Below, piece by piece: positions 15,926 to 24,771 of a stretch of DNA of 64,000 nt. The stretch is from NCBI RefSeq assembly GCF_905397285.1, contig NZ_CAJPUX010000006.1:1-64000 (forward strand), given 5' to 3'. The notes below the pieces were generated by a model. The model worked only from the letters and a program-made list of their open reading frames with translations, had not been told where the DNA came from and ran no database searches. The first letter of the stretch is position 1. Each line of letters opens with the position of its first letter. Origin of the DNA: Cupriavidus plantarum (GTDB lineage Bacteria; Pseudomonadota; Gammaproteobacteria; Burkholderiales; Burkholderiaceae). Both the position numbers and the translations under genes were made by a program.

Positions 15926-16708
15926 TCAGTCCTTCGGCACCATCTGGTCGGCCGGCACGCCCTGCGGCGTGTAGCCCGGCGGCGCCGGAATGGGCTGCGA
16001 GGGTGCCGGGATCTGCTGTGGATACGGCTGCTGCTGCGGCTGCGGCGTGAACGACTGCTGAGGAATGGTGGTCGGCTGGCTCACCGCCGGGGCCGGAGCG
16101 GCCGTTGCCGGCATCGGCGTGGAGAGCGGCGCGGCGGCGCCCGACGGCGGCGCCGCGGGCAGGCCCGCGCCACGGCCCGCCAGCGCGTTGTTCTGGATAG
16201 GCAGCGCGATTTCCTGACGCGCGCCATTGCGCTCGATCACGATGCCACGGCCGCGGATCTCGACTACCTTGATCTGCGGCGACAGCGCGGCGCCCGCGCG
16301 AACGGCCTTCGGCGCGCCGCCGTCGAGCGACAGGATGGCCGCGCTCGGGCCGGTGCCATCGACATTCGCCACGACCCCGATCAACTGCACGTCGCGGACG
16401 CCTGCCTGCGCGCTGCCACCGAACAGCGTGGCGATCGCCCCGGTCTCCACGGCTTCCGTCTGCGCGACGCGCGCGGTGTTCGGCACCGGGATCGTCTTCA
16501 TCGCGCTGAAAGTGAGTACCCAATGCGTGGCGAGCGCGCACAAGGCAACGAAGCACACGAGGCTCGCAAGCCTCGGCAGCCAGGCGGCGGAGGGGTCGAA
16601 GCGGAAAGCAGGCCGGAGAGCAGGCCGGGAGATCGCAGGCACGGGTACGCTGGGTCGGATGAAGTCAGGCGCCAAGCGTACCAGAGCCATGCGGCAACTG
16701 TCTGTCAT
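15926..16708 (-). CDS. gspC: Type II secretion system protein GspC
   Basis: A 260-residue inner-membrane protein. A short cytoplasmic segment is followed by one membrane helix (about 47-67; LASLVCFVALCALATHWVL), a homology region (about 90-170; ATLFG, VQLIGVVANVDGTGPSAAIL, VVEIRGRGIVIERNGARQEIAL) and a Pro/Gln-rich tail. GspC links the inner-membrane platform to the secretin GspD. It is encoded apart from the other gsp genes, on the minus strand 29 bp behind hmp, so it may be transcribed with hmp. ATG at 16708 or 16690 are both possible. A terminal PDZ domain is not evident, as usual for short GspC forms. Confidence 0.85.
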   Translation of the reverse strand: MTDSCRMALVRLAPDFIRPSVPVPAISRPALRPAFRFDPSAAWLPRLASLVCFVALCALATHWVLTFSAMKTIPVPNTARVAQTEAVETGAIATLFGGSAQAGVRDVQLIGVVANVDGTGPSAAILSLDGGAPKAVRAGAALSPQIKVVEIRGRGIVIERNGARQEIALPIQNNALAGRGAGLPAAPPSGAAAPLSTPMPATAAPAPAVSQPTTIPQQSFTPQPQQQPYPQQIPAPSQPIPAPPGYTPQGVPADQMVPKD

Positions 16709-16737
16709 ACAAGACCGACAATTGATGCGGCCGGGGA

Positions 16738-17958
16738 TCAGAGCAGATCGTCGAGCAGGTCCGGACCGAAGACTTCCCGATGGATGTTCTGCACAGGCAC
16801 GCCCGCGGAGATCAGTGCATGCCGCTGAGCCTGCATGAAGCCGAGCGGGCCACACAGATAGAAGCGCCCATCCGCGAACCGCGCGGTGTCGCGGTGCGCG
16901 AGTAGCGCGGCGGTCGGCATGGTGCCGGCATGGTCGTAATCGCGGCCAGCCACATCCGCGTCGGTCGGGGTTTCGTAGCTGATATGGGTATGGAGCGTCG
17001 TGAGCCTCTCCCGCGCCCATGCGAGGTCCGCGCGGTGGGCGTGATGGCCGCCGTGGCGCGCCGCGTGGGCGAACAGCACCGGGCGGTTCGGCTGCTCGAC
17101 CGCGAGCGTGCGCAGCACGGAGAGCATCGGCGTGATGCCGATGCCGGCGGACAGCAGCGCGATCGGCGACCGGTCGTCGATTTCGGGCGTGAACTCGCCC
17201 CATGGCGTGCTCACATGGAGCGTCGCGCCGACCTGCACGGTGTCATGGAGCCAATTCGAGACCGCACCCTCGGGCGTGTCCGCCCCGCCGGTCTCGCGCT
17301 TGATCGAGATGCGCCACGTCGGCAGGCCACGCTCGGCGGAGAGCGAGTACTGGCGCAGCTGGCGCCGGCCGTCGGGGAACGTCGCCTCCACGCTGATGTA
17401 CTGGCCCGGCTCGAAATCGCGCAGGGGCTTGCCGTCCGGCGACGCGAGCGTGAGCGACATCACGGCCTCGCTCTGCGCCTCGCGGGCGATGACGCGCACC
17501 GGCAGCAACTGGCCCGCGGCCATGCCGCTGCGATCGTAGAGACGCGATTCGGCGGCGATGAACTCGCCGGCGAGCAGCCAGTACGCTTCGTCCCACGCAG
17601 CAATGAGTTCGGGTGTCGCTGCATCGCCGAGCACGGTCTTGATCGCGCCAATCAGGTACTTGCCAACGATCGGATAGTGCGCGGGCGTCAGCCCGACGGC
17701 GACGTGCTTGTGGACAATGCGTTCGATCACGGGCGCCAGCGCGGCACCGTTGTCGATGTTGGCCGCGTAGGCGAACAGGCCCGATGCGAGCGATTGCTGC
17801 TGGGACCCGTTGGCCTGGTTGCCCATGTTGAATAGGCGGGTCAGCTCCGGCCGCGCCGCGAACATGTCCGCGTAAAAGCGCGTGGTGATGGCGACGCCGT
17901 GCTGGCGCAGGACGGGGATGCTTGCATCGATGTAGGGGCGGGAAGCAGCGGACAGCAT
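16738..17958 (-). CDS. hmp: Flavohemoprotein, nitric oxide dioxygenase
   Basis: A 406-residue protein that converts nitric oxide and O2 to nitrate using NAD(P)H. The globin domain (about 1-140) has Tyr29, Gln53 and the proximal His85 at the E. coli Hmp positions. The FAD domain has RQYSLS, and the NAD domain has GIGITPMLSVL and a C-terminal FYLCGPLGFM. An unusual His-rich loop (HAARHGGHHAHRAD) lies in the NAD domain, as often seen in the family. Two NsrR-like sites upstream suggest NO induction. gspC follows in the same direction. Confidence 0.95.
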   Translation of the reverse strand: MLSAASRPYIDASIPVLRQHGVAITTRFYADMFAARPELTRLFNMGNQANGSQQQSLASGLFAYAANIDNGAALAPVIERIVHKHVAVGLTPAHYPIVGKYLIGAIKTVLGDAATPELIAAWDEAYWLLAGEFIAAESRLYDRSGMAAGQLLPVRVIAREAQSEAVMSLTLASPDGKPLRDFEPGQYISVEATFPDGRRQLRQYSLSAERGLPTWRISIKRETGGADTPEGAVSNWLHDTVQVGATLHVSTPWGEFTPEIDDRSPIALLSAGIGITPMLSVLRTLAVEQPNRPVLFAHAARHGGHHAHRADLAWARERLTTLHTHISYETPTDADVAGRDYDHAGTMPTAALLAHRDTARFADGRFYLCGPLGFMQAQRHALISAGVPVQNIHREVFGPDLLDDLL

Positions 17959-17975
17959 CGGGAAACTCCGTTAAT

Positions 17976-17996
17976 AATGCATGGAAAATGCATGTT
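17976..17996 (-). promoter_or_regulatory. ATGCAT dyad near hmp start, NsrR-like
   Basis: AATGCATGGAAAATGCATGTT holds two ATGCAT elements 11 bp apart, 18 bp before the hmp start codon. This is like the half sites bound by the NO sensor NsrR. The site is close to the ribosome site, so it would repress if bound. Confidence 0.5.
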
Positions 17997-18067
17997 TTAG
18001 GGCAATCAAAAGCCGGCGGTGGATGTGCCGGCTCGGGAAACCACGAATTCTGAGGCCCATGATAGAT

Positions 18068-18090
18068 AAGATGCATCTTATATGCAAGTT
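18068..18090 (-). promoter_or_regulatory. NsrR-like operator upstream of hmp
   Basis: AAGATGCATCTTATATGCAAGTT contains AAGATGCAT followed by ATATGCAA, close to the known NsrR pattern of AAGATGCAT-type half sites in dyad arrangement. It lies 110 bp before hmp. NsrR control of hmp is well established in proteobacteria; the assignment here is by similarity. Confidence 0.65.
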
Positions 18091-18245
18091 TTTGATGGCA
18101 GGACGCCGAATGACGAAATGTGGAACGGGATGCGCCCGCACATCAAACGGTCATCCCCGTGGCGTTATACTGGCTGGCCATTCCGGCCACGCCGACGTTG
18201 CCCGGCGGGGATGATCCCGGCAGACCAGGCACGAGGCCAGATACG

Positions 18246-18713
18246 ATGCATAGATTCGCCAATTCCACCCGTACCCGACACCCGCTCGCCCGCAACCATC
18301 GTGCGCGTGGCTTCACGCTGATCGAAATCATGGTGGTGATCGTGATCCTCGGCGTGCTGGCGGCACTGGTGGTCCCCAAGATCATGAGCCGTCCCGATGA
18401 GGCGCGGGTCGTGGCCGCGCGCCAGGACATCTCGTCGATCATGCAGGCGCTCAAGCTGTACCGTCTCGACAACGGCCGCTATCCGACGACCGAGCAGGGC
18501 CTGCCCGCGCTGGTCTCCAAGCCGACGACCGAACCCGTGCCCAACAACTGGAAGGGCGAGGGTTACCTCGAGAAGCTGCCCAAGGATCCCTGGGGCCATC
18601 CGTACCAGTACCTGAACCCCGGCGTGCGCGGCGAGATCGACGTCTTCAGCTTTGGCGCCGACGGTCAGGCCGGCGGCGCCGGTAACGACGCCGACATCGG
18701 CAACTGGGACTAA
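18246..18713 (+). CDS. gspG: Type II secretion major pseudopilin GspG
   Basis: A 155-residue major pseudopilin. The prepilin peptidase site RG/FTLIEIMVVIVILGVLAALVVPKIM is at residues 21-47 with Glu at +5. The C-terminal half has the calcium-loop region and the family motifs LYRLDNGRYPTTEQGLPAL and KDPWGHPYQY. The leader is longer than usual (22 residues). It is the first gene of gspGHIJKLMNDEF. Confidence 0.97.
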   Translation: MHRFANSTRTRHPLARNHRARGFTLIEIMVVIVILGVLAALVVPKIMSRPDEARVVAARQDISSIMQALKLYRLDNGRYPTTEQGLPALVSKPTTEPVPNNWKGEGYLEKLPKDPWGHPYQYLNPGVRGEIDVFSFGADGQAGGAGNDADIGNWD

Positions 18714-18727
18714 GCCACCCGCCTCCG

Positions 18728-19210
18728 ATGCGCCGACATTCCCTTGCCACCCGCGGCTTCACGCTGCTGGAACTGCTGGTGGTCATGGTGATTGCCGGCA
18801 TCGTGATCTCGCTGGTCGCCGTCAATGCCTCGCCGAACGAGCGCGGGCGCATTCTTGACGACGGCCAGCGCATTGCCAGACTGTTCGAACTCGCGCAGGA
18901 AGAAGCGCAGCTCGGCGCGCGTCCTATCGCATGGGAAGGCGACGCGCGGGGATGGCGGTTTCTGGAGGCCACGCCACAGGGCTGGCAACCGATGCGCACC
19001 GACGTGTTCGCGCCCGGCAAATGGCGGCTCGCCATGGACAGCGTGGCGATCGCCGAGGGCGGCCGTTCGGGCGGCAACGGTATCTTCCGGCTGGTCTTCG
19101 GCCGGGAGCTCGTCGATGGCCCGCAGCGGCTGGTCCTCGCGCGCGGTGCGATCCGCGTCGATGTGACCGGCGACGGCAGCGGCCGTTATCTCGCCACGGC
19201 GCGGCCATGA
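18728..19210 (+). CDS. gspH: Type II secretion minor pseudopilin GspH
   Basis: A 160-residue minor pseudopilin. The leader MRRHSLATRG is followed by FTLLELLVVMVIAGIVISLV with Glu at +5, and then a globular domain (FELAQEEAQLGARPIAWE). It follows gspG by 14 bp and overlaps gspI by four bases (ATGA). Confidence 0.95.
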   Translation: MRRHSLATRGFTLLELLVVMVIAGIVISLVAVNASPNERGRILDDGQRIARLFELAQEEAQLGARPIAWEGDARGWRFLEATPQGWQPMRTDVFAPGKWRLAMDSVAIAEGGRSGGNGIFRLVFGRELVDGPQRLVLARGAIRVDVTGDGSGRYLATARP

Positions 19211-19602
19211 TCCGACGCCAACGCCCCGCGCGGGGCTTCACGCTGATTGAAGTCCTCGTGGCGCTCACCATTCTCGCCGTGGCGCTCACCGCAGCCATGC
19301 GCGCCATGGGGTCCATGGTGGAAGCCGGTATCTCGCTGCAGTCGCGCATGCTCGCCGAGTGGAGCGCCGAGAATCACCTCGCCACGCTGCGCCTCGCCAA
19401 GACCTGGCCCGAACCGGGCACGCGCGGGTACGACTGCCCGCAGGGCGGCACGCCGCTGTGGTGCGAGGAAACGGTCTCCGGCACACCGAATCCGTCTTTT
19501 CGCCGCGTGGAGATCGCGGTCTACCCTTCCGCTGCGAACAAGTCCGTGCGGCTCGCGTGGCTCGTCACCCTCGTCCCCAATGAAACGCGCAACATGCTCT
19601 GA
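19207..19602 (+). CDS. gspI: Type II secretion minor pseudopilin GspI
   Basis: A 131-residue minor pseudopilin with leader MIRRQRPARG, then FTLIEVLVALTILAVALTAA. The C-terminal domain carries two Cys (CPQGG, WCEET) and the AWLVTLVP strand typical of GspI. The start overlaps the stop of gspH by four bases; the end overlaps gspJ by 23 bp. Confidence 0.95.
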   Translation: MIRRQRPARGFTLIEVLVALTILAVALTAAMRAMGSMVEAGISLQSRMLAEWSAENHLATLRLAKTWPEPGTRGYDCPQGGTPLWCEETVSGTPNPSFRRVEIAVYPSAANKSVRLAWLVTLVPNETRNML

Positions 19603-20323
19603 CCGACCGCACGCACGCGGCTTCACGCTGCTGGAGATGCTGGTTGCGATCACGCTGCTGGCGGTCATGGCCGTGATTGGCTGGCGCGCGCTGGACTCGT
19701 TGACGCGCAGCCGCGAGCGGCTGACCGACCACGATCTTCGTCTGGACGCGCTCAAGGTGTTGTACGGCCAGCTCCAGTCCGATTGCGAGCATCTTGCGAC
19801 CGCGTCGCTGCTGCAGGCGAGCCCGCTCGAGCTCGGTCCGGGCCAGTTGCTGATGGTGCGCGACCGCCGCGACACAGGCCAGCCCACGGCGTGGCAGGTC
19901 ATTGCGTACCGGCTCGACGGCAATACGCTGGTTCGCGCGGCGAGCCCGTATCTTGGTTCGCGGAACGAGGTGCGCGGCGCGCTGCTGAACATGCGGCAGG
20001 CCGGGGGGCAGGCGGTACAGGTGCGGCCGCTGGTGCGCGACGTGAACAGTATGTCCGCCCGCGCCTGGGTGGAACCGGGCGGCTGGCAGGCGGACACGGG
20101 CCGTATCTATGGCGCGTTGGTCCAGGGCATTGCGGCCGCCAGTGCCGCCGCGGCGGCGGGCGCGGCGATCGCCGGCGCGACGGGCGCGAGCGATGCCCAG
20201 GCGGACTTCGGCAATGTGGCCAACGCTACGGCGATCCGCGCGGTGGAACTCACGATCATCGCGCGCATGGGCGATGGCGATTCGCCGCGGCAGTTCCAGA
20301 AAGTCTGCATGACGGGGCTATGA
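19580..20323 (+). CDS. gspJ: Type II secretion minor pseudopilin GspJ
   Basis: A 247-residue minor pseudopilin. The leader MKRATCSDRPHARG precedes FTLLEMLVAITLLAVMAVIGWRAL. The globular part contains an Ala-rich stretch (about 175-200; AAASAAAAAGAAIAGATGA) that is larger than usual, probably a surface loop. The ATG at 19580 lies in gspI, and the end overlaps gspK by four bases. Confidence 0.94.
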   Translation: MKRATCSDRPHARGFTLLEMLVAITLLAVMAVIGWRALDSLTRSRERLTDHDLRLDALKVLYGQLQSDCEHLATASLLQASPLELGPGQLLMVRDRRDTGQPTAWQVIAYRLDGNTLVRAASPYLGSRNEVRGALLNMRQAGGQAVQVRPLVRDVNSMSARAWVEPGGWQADTGRIYGALVQGIAAASAAAAAGAAIAGATGASDAQADFGNVANATAIRAVELTIIARMGDGDSPRQFQKVCMTGL

Positions 20324-21471
20324 GCATGCCGGACGTACGCCCTTCCCTATTCTCATCGGTCCGCCCTTCCGGCCGCCCTTCCGGCCGCCCTTCGTCCGCC
20401 CGCCCGGCGGACCGTGCGCGCTCACCGGGACACTCTGCGGGACACTCACCGGGACACTCACGGCGACACTTACGGCGACACTTACGGGGGCGCGCCCAGC
20501 GCGGCGCCGCGGTGGTGACGGCGCTGCTCGTCGTCACGCTTGCGGTGGTGGTGGTATCCGGGATGCTGTGGCGGCAGCAGGTGCAGATCCGCTCGATCGA
20601 GAACCAGCGGCTGCTTGCGCAGGCTACGTGGATCCAGCGCGCGGCCGTGGACTGGGCGCGGCTGATCCTGCGCGACGACCAGCGGCGCTCGCAGGTGGAC
20701 TACATCGGCGAGCCGTGGTCGGTGCCCGTGGCCGAGACCAAGCTTTCCGACTTCCTTGGCGCCGGGCTGCGGACGGACCAGGCGGGCGAGGTCTCGTTCC
20801 TGTCCGGCCGCATCATGGATGCGCAGGCGCGGTTCAATCTGACGAACCTCGTGCTGCGGTCGGCGGACGGCAATACGCGCGCGTACAGCGTGGACAATAC
20901 GCAGATGGTCGCCTTCCAGCGCCTGCTGCAGATGCTCGGGCTCAATGCGTCATTGGCCGAGCCCACCGCGCAGTACATGGTGCGCGCGGCGCGCGGCACG
21001 AGCAGCAACGGCGAGCCCGCGCCGCGCCCGCCCGAGAGCGCCGACGATCTGCTCGCGGTGCCGGGCTTCTCGCCGGACATGGTGGCGCTGCTCGAACCGT
21101 TCGTGGCGGTGCTGCCCGAGTCCACGAAGGTGAATGCCAACACCGCGGACCCAGAAGTGCTCGCGGCGGTCATGAACATGCCGATCGACAAGGCGCGCGA
21201 ACTCGTGCGCCAGCGCGATCGCGCGTACTTCAACAATACCAACGACGTCGTCAACCAGCTCTCCGCGATTGCCCCGCAGGTGAATGCGAGTACCGCCACC
21301 AGCCTGCTGGACGTGCGCACGCACTATTTCTTCATCTACGGGCTGGTCCGGCATGAGCGTGCCAACCGGCTGCAGGTGTCGCTGGTGTTCCGCGCGGACG
21401 TGCTCGGCAGCGGGAACACGACGCGCGTCGTGTGGGTGCACGACACCGACCGTCTGCCCGAGGTGCGCTAG
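20320..21471 (+). CDS. gspK: Type II secretion pseudopilin GspK
   Basis: A 383-residue tip pseudopilin. A hydrophobic helix (about 63-82; AAVVTALLVVTLAVVVVSGM) is preceded by an unusually long N-terminal region of about 60 residues encoded by 12-bp tandem repeats (RPSG and PGHS/RRHL units). The peptidase site is probably RG/AAVV; GspK normally lacks Glu at +5, as here. The SAM-like helix-hairpin domains follow (DDLLAVPGFSPDMVALL; KVNANTADPEVLAAVM). ATG at 20320 or 20326 is used since there is no later ATG before the helix. Confidence 0.92.
   Translation: MSMPDVRPSLFSSVRPSGRPSGRPSSARPADRARSPGHSAGHSPGHSRRHLRRHLRGRAQRGAAVVTALLVVTLAVVVVSGMLWRQQVQIRSIENQRLLAQATWIQRAAVDWARLILRDDQRRSQVDYIGEPWSVPVAETKLSDFLGAGLRTDQAGEVSFLSGRIMDAQARFNLTNLVLRSADGNTRAYSVDNTQMVAFQRLLQMLGLNASLAEPTAQYMVRAARGTSSNGEPAPRPPESADDLLAVPGFSPDMVALLEPFVAVLPESTKVNANTADPEVLAAVMNMPIDKARELVRQRDRAYFNNTNDVVNQLSAIAPQVNASTATSLLDVRTHYFFIYGLVRHERANRLQVSLVFRADVLGSGNTTRVVWVHDTDRLPEVR
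20361..20396 (+). repeat. 12-bp tandem repeat, three units, in gspK 5' end
   Basis: Three copies of CCGCCCTTCCGG (the last diverged to CCGCCCTTCGTC) encode RPSG-RPSG-RPSS. Confidence 0.85.
20422..20481 (+). repeat. 12-bp tandem repeat, five units, in gspK 5' end
   Basis: Five units related to TCACCGGGACAC (variants TCTGCGGGACAC, TCACGGCGACAC, TTACGGCGACAC) encode a basic His/Arg/Gly stretch (SPGH, SAGH, SPGH, SRRH, LRRH) in front of the GspK membrane helix. Confidence 0.85.
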
Positions 21472-21760
21472 CCCTGTCCGCGCGCGGCGCGTGTCAACTA
21501 GGGCCATTTCGGGGCGCGCGCAATCAGACGGACTGCTATTGACGCCAGTTAGTCACACAGGCAAGGTATGCTGCTGCGCCTGCCCGGCGCACCGGTCATC
21601 GAGACCGCCTGCGGGCGGCCGCCGAGACGTTCTCGCATGATCGCGTGACATGCCCGCATGGGTTTCCGCGTGAGTTCCTGCGCGAAAATCGGCGCCAACG
21701 TTCGCGATGTGACGGCGACAAGCGTCCATCAGATCCGTATTCCGTGAATCCAAGGATATT

Positions 21761-23326
21761 TTGAGTACCACCCTCTACGTCCGCCTGCCGCAACGGCCGC
21801 ATGACCAGCCGCAACCGTGGCAGCTCGGCGCGATGCCGTTTGCGTTGGTACGCACGCCCGTGGTGGACAAGAGCCGCCGCGTCGGCGAAGCGAGCGCGCC
21901 CGATCTGTTGCGCGAAGGCCACGCTTCCGTGTCGGAGCTGCCGGCTGCGGATCGCCTCGTGCTCATCGTCGCCGCCAGCGATGTGCTGCTGACCCACGCG
22001 ATGGTGCCGCCGCTGCCGCCGGCCCGGCTCAAGCTCGCGCTGCCCAATCTGGTCGAGGATGCGCTCGCGACCGACGCGCAGCCCTGCCATATCGCGATCG
22101 GCCCGGGTCTGGAGCCCGGCGCGCCGCCGCGCGGGGCACGGCGACGGTTGCTGATGGTCGCCGACCGGGCCTGGCTGCGGGCAGTGCTCGATGCCTTTGC
22201 CGATCACAAGCACCGGCGGCGCCATGTGGTGCCCGCCCAGTTGTGCATTCCGCTGACGCCGCTGGCGTCGCCGGAGGTCCTGCGCCGGTATGAGCCGAAG
22301 CTGGCCACGGCGACCGAGGGCGTGGATGCCGAGGTCGATCCGCTGGCGGATCCGGAGGATGAGAGCGCGGACCCGAGCGCAGAGCCGGGTACGGACGGTG
22401 GTGCGGCAAGCGGAGCCGCCACACCTGCGGAGGCACCGGTGCAGCTGGCGACGCTGGTCGTCGAGGCCGCCACGGCGGCGCTCGCCGAATCCGCGGCCCT
22501 GCTCGAGAATGCGCCGGCCACGCGCATCGGCAATGACCGGCTCTGGCAGGTGACGGTCCGCACGGGCGCCTACGAAGGCTATGGCCTGCTGCTGGGCGAC
22601 GACGCGCTGGCGGCATGGCAGGCGCTGGCGCCGGCCGGCCGCTGGCATGGCGACCGCACGGCGCTCGCGCACGCGCCGGTACCCGCGCTCTACGAGCGCC
22701 GGCATACGGGCCGCGCGCCCCGGCCCCTCGACGACTGGCGCGTCTGGCTCGAGGGCGCCGAGGATTGCCTGCGGCAACGCGACCTCGACCTCGCGCAGTT
22801 CGAATTCGCCCAGGGCCGCATCGATCGCTGGAACCTGCGCGCCTGGCGCCTGCCGCTCGCGCTGGCCTGCGGCGTGCTGCTCGTGCAGATCGTGGGCATG
22901 AACGCTCACTGGCTGATGCTGCGCAAGGAGCGCGATCGGCTGGAGGCGGCACAGACGCAGGCACTCCGCACGGCGTTCCCGCAGATTCCCGTGGTCATCG
23001 ACCCGCCGCTGCAGATGCGCCGTCAGGTCGAGCAGCTTCGCCTGGCGTCCGGACGCAGCACGCCCGACGATTTCCTGCCGCTCGCGGACCGTTTCGCGAA
23101 CGCCGCGCGCAGCCTCGCGCCCGATGCGCTGCAGTCGCTTGAATATCGCGGCCGCACGCTGTACGTCACGCTGAAGCCCGGCACCGACACCAACGCGCTG
23201 CGCAACACCGTGCGCCAGTCGGGCCTGCAGATGGATGAAGACAAGAACCCGCCGGACGCGATGACGCGCGCCACCGGCACGCCCGGGCCCGCGGGCTCGC
23301 GCTGGATGGTGAAGCCCGGATCATGA
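21761..23326 (+). CDS. gspL: Type II secretion inner-membrane platform protein GspL
   Basis: A 521-residue protein with an actin-like cytoplasmic domain (about 1-360), one membrane helix (about 365-390; LPLALACGVLLVQIVGMNAHWL) and a periplasmic ferredoxin-like domain. It recruits the ATPase GspE. An acidic, Ala-rich insert (about 185-225) interrupts the cytoplasmic domain. The start is TTG at 21761 with AAGGATA upstream. A 289-bp gap separates it from gspK. I see no gene and no clear promoter or terminator in that gap. Confidence 0.9.
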   Translation: MSTTLYVRLPQRPHDQPQPWQLGAMPFALVRTPVVDKSRRVGEASAPDLLREGHASVSELPAADRLVLIVAASDVLLTHAMVPPLPPARLKLALPNLVEDALATDAQPCHIAIGPGLEPGAPPRGARRRLLMVADRAWLRAVLDAFADHKHRRRHVVPAQLCIPLTPLASPEVLRRYEPKLATATEGVDAEVDPLADPEDESADPSAEPGTDGGAASGAATPAEAPVQLATLVVEAATAALAESAALLENAPATRIGNDRLWQVTVRTGAYEGYGLLLGDDALAAWQALAPAGRWHGDRTALAHAPVPALYERRHTGRAPRPLDDWRVWLEGAEDCLRQRDLDLAQFEFAQGRIDRWNLRAWRLPLALACGVLLVQIVGMNAHWLMLRKERDRLEAAQTQALRTAFPQIPVVIDPPLQMRRQVEQLRLASGRSTPDDFLPLADRFANAARSLAPDALQSLEYRGRTLYVTLKPGTDTNALRNTVRQSGLQMDEDKNPPDAMTRATGTPGPAGSRWMVKPGS

Positions 23327-23931
23327 AAGACACGACAACCTCCGGGACCAGCGCCGGCCGCCGCAAGAGCGCGCGCGGCGCGAACGTGATGGCCCGCTTC
23401 TCCCGGCTGCGTCCGCGCATCCCCGAGCGGTGGCATGAGCGCTTCGATGCGTTCTGGGAAGCGCGCAACCCGCGCGAGCAGGCGATTCTCGGCGGCGGTT
23501 CGCTGATCCTGGTACTGGTCGTCGGCTACACGTTGCTGTGGGAGCCGGCCGCGGCGGGACGCGTGGCGCTGACCAAGCAGCTGCCGGGCCTGCGCGCGGA
23601 CCTCGCGGAAATGGAAACGCTGGCGCAGGAAGCGCGCGGCCTGTCCGCGAGCCCCGCGCCGTCCCTGCGCGGCGACGCCCTGACGCAGGCGCTGCAGGAC
23701 AGCCTGGGCCAGCACGGCCTCAAGGCCACGCGTCTGGCGACGACCGGGGACAACGCCGTGCAGGTGCAACTCGAGAAGGTAGCCTTTGGATCGGTGGCGA
23801 GCTGGCTGCAGGACGTGCGTCTGCAGCAGCGCCTCAAGATCACGGATGCGCGATTCCAGTACGTCGGCGCCACGGCGCTGGTCAACGTCACCGCCACGTT
23901 GCAAGGCCCCGGCGCTGGCGGGCGCAACTGA
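23323..23931 (+). CDS. gspM: Type II secretion protein GspM
   Basis: A 202-residue bitopic inner-membrane protein: a basic N-terminus, a helix about residues 57-74 (ILGGGSLILVLVVGYTLLW) and a periplasmic ferredoxin-like domain that pairs with GspL. It overlaps gspL by four bases (ATGA) and gspN by one. Length is slightly above the family norm because of the N-terminal extension. Confidence 0.9.
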   Translation: MKDTTTSGTSAGRRKSARGANVMARFSRLRPRIPERWHERFDAFWEARNPREQAILGGGSLILVLVVGYTLLWEPAAAGRVALTKQLPGLRADLAEMETLAQEARGLSASPAPSLRGDALTQALQDSLGQHGLKATRLATTGDNAVQVQLEKVAFGSVASWLQDVRLQQRLKITDARFQYVGATALVNVTATLQGPGAGGRN

Positions 23932-24737
23932 TGGCGCGGCTGGAGTCCCTCCGGCTGCCGCGCCGGCGCCGGCGCGAGTCGAGTTTCTGGCGGCGCCTGC
24001 GCTGGGCGCTGCTGGGCGTGCTGGTGGTCATCGTCACGCTGATCGCGCAGCTGCCCGCCGCGTGGCTGGCGGACAGCGTGGCCGCGCGGTCTGGGCAGCG
24101 CGTGCTGCTCGCCGACGCGGCCGGCACGATATGGCATGGCAGCGCGACGGTGGCGCTGTCCGCGGGCGCCGGCAGCCAGACGGCGACGGTATTGCCGGGA
24201 AGGCTGGCGTGGACCGTGCCGTTCTGGCCGCTGCTCACGGGCACGTTGCGCGTGGTCGTGTCGCACGACCATTCGCTCGCCGCGCCGGTTGCGCTGGCGG
24301 TGACGCCGCGCGGCTGGACCGCGCAGGCCGGCGCGATGCGTCTGCCCGCGTCGCTGCTGGAAGGCGTGGGCGCGCCCTTCAACACGCTGCGCCCCGATGG
24401 GCAGATGCGTCTGGACTGGACGGCGATGCGCGGACGCTTTGCCGATGGCGCGCTGGAGGGTCATCTGACCCTGCGCATCGAGCAAGTATCATCGGCGGTC
24501 AGCCGGCTGCGGCCGCTGGGCAGCTACCGCGCCGAAATCGACTGGACCGGCGCCGCGGGAAGACTGGATTTGAAGACCATGGCGGGGCCGCTGTACCTGG
24601 AGGGCAGCGGCACGCTGGGCAAGACGGCGCGCTTCGAAGGCACGGCGAAAGCCGACCCCGAAGCCGCCGCGCAACTGGCTGGGCTGCTGAGCCTGCTGGG
24701 ACGACGAGAGGACAATGTGACAAGGCTGCGCTTCTGA
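23931..24737 (+). CDS. gspN: Type II secretion protein GspN
   Basis: A 268-residue inner-membrane protein: a very basic N-terminus, one helix (about 26-46; ALLGVLVVIVTLIAQLPAAWL) and a periplasmic region (GTIWHGSATVAL, GRLAWTVPFWPLL, YRAEIDWTGAAGRLDL) typical of GspN. Its role is accessory and not needed in all systems. The start shares a base with the gspM stop. Confidence 0.9.
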   Translation: MARLESLRLPRRRRRESSFWRRLRWALLGVLVVIVTLIAQLPAAWLADSVAARSGQRVLLADAAGTIWHGSATVALSAGAGSQTATVLPGRLAWTVPFWPLLTGTLRVVVSHDHSLAAPVALAVTPRGWTAQAGAMRLPASLLEGVGAPFNTLRPDGQMRLDWTAMRGRFADGALEGHLTLRIEQVSSAVSRLRPLGSYRAEIDWTGAAGRLDLKTMAGPLYLEGSGTLGKTARFEGTAKADPEAAAQLAGLLSLLGRREDNVTRLRF

Positions 24738-24771
24738 ACCACGACGCAACCGAAGCCGGCTGGAACCGATT

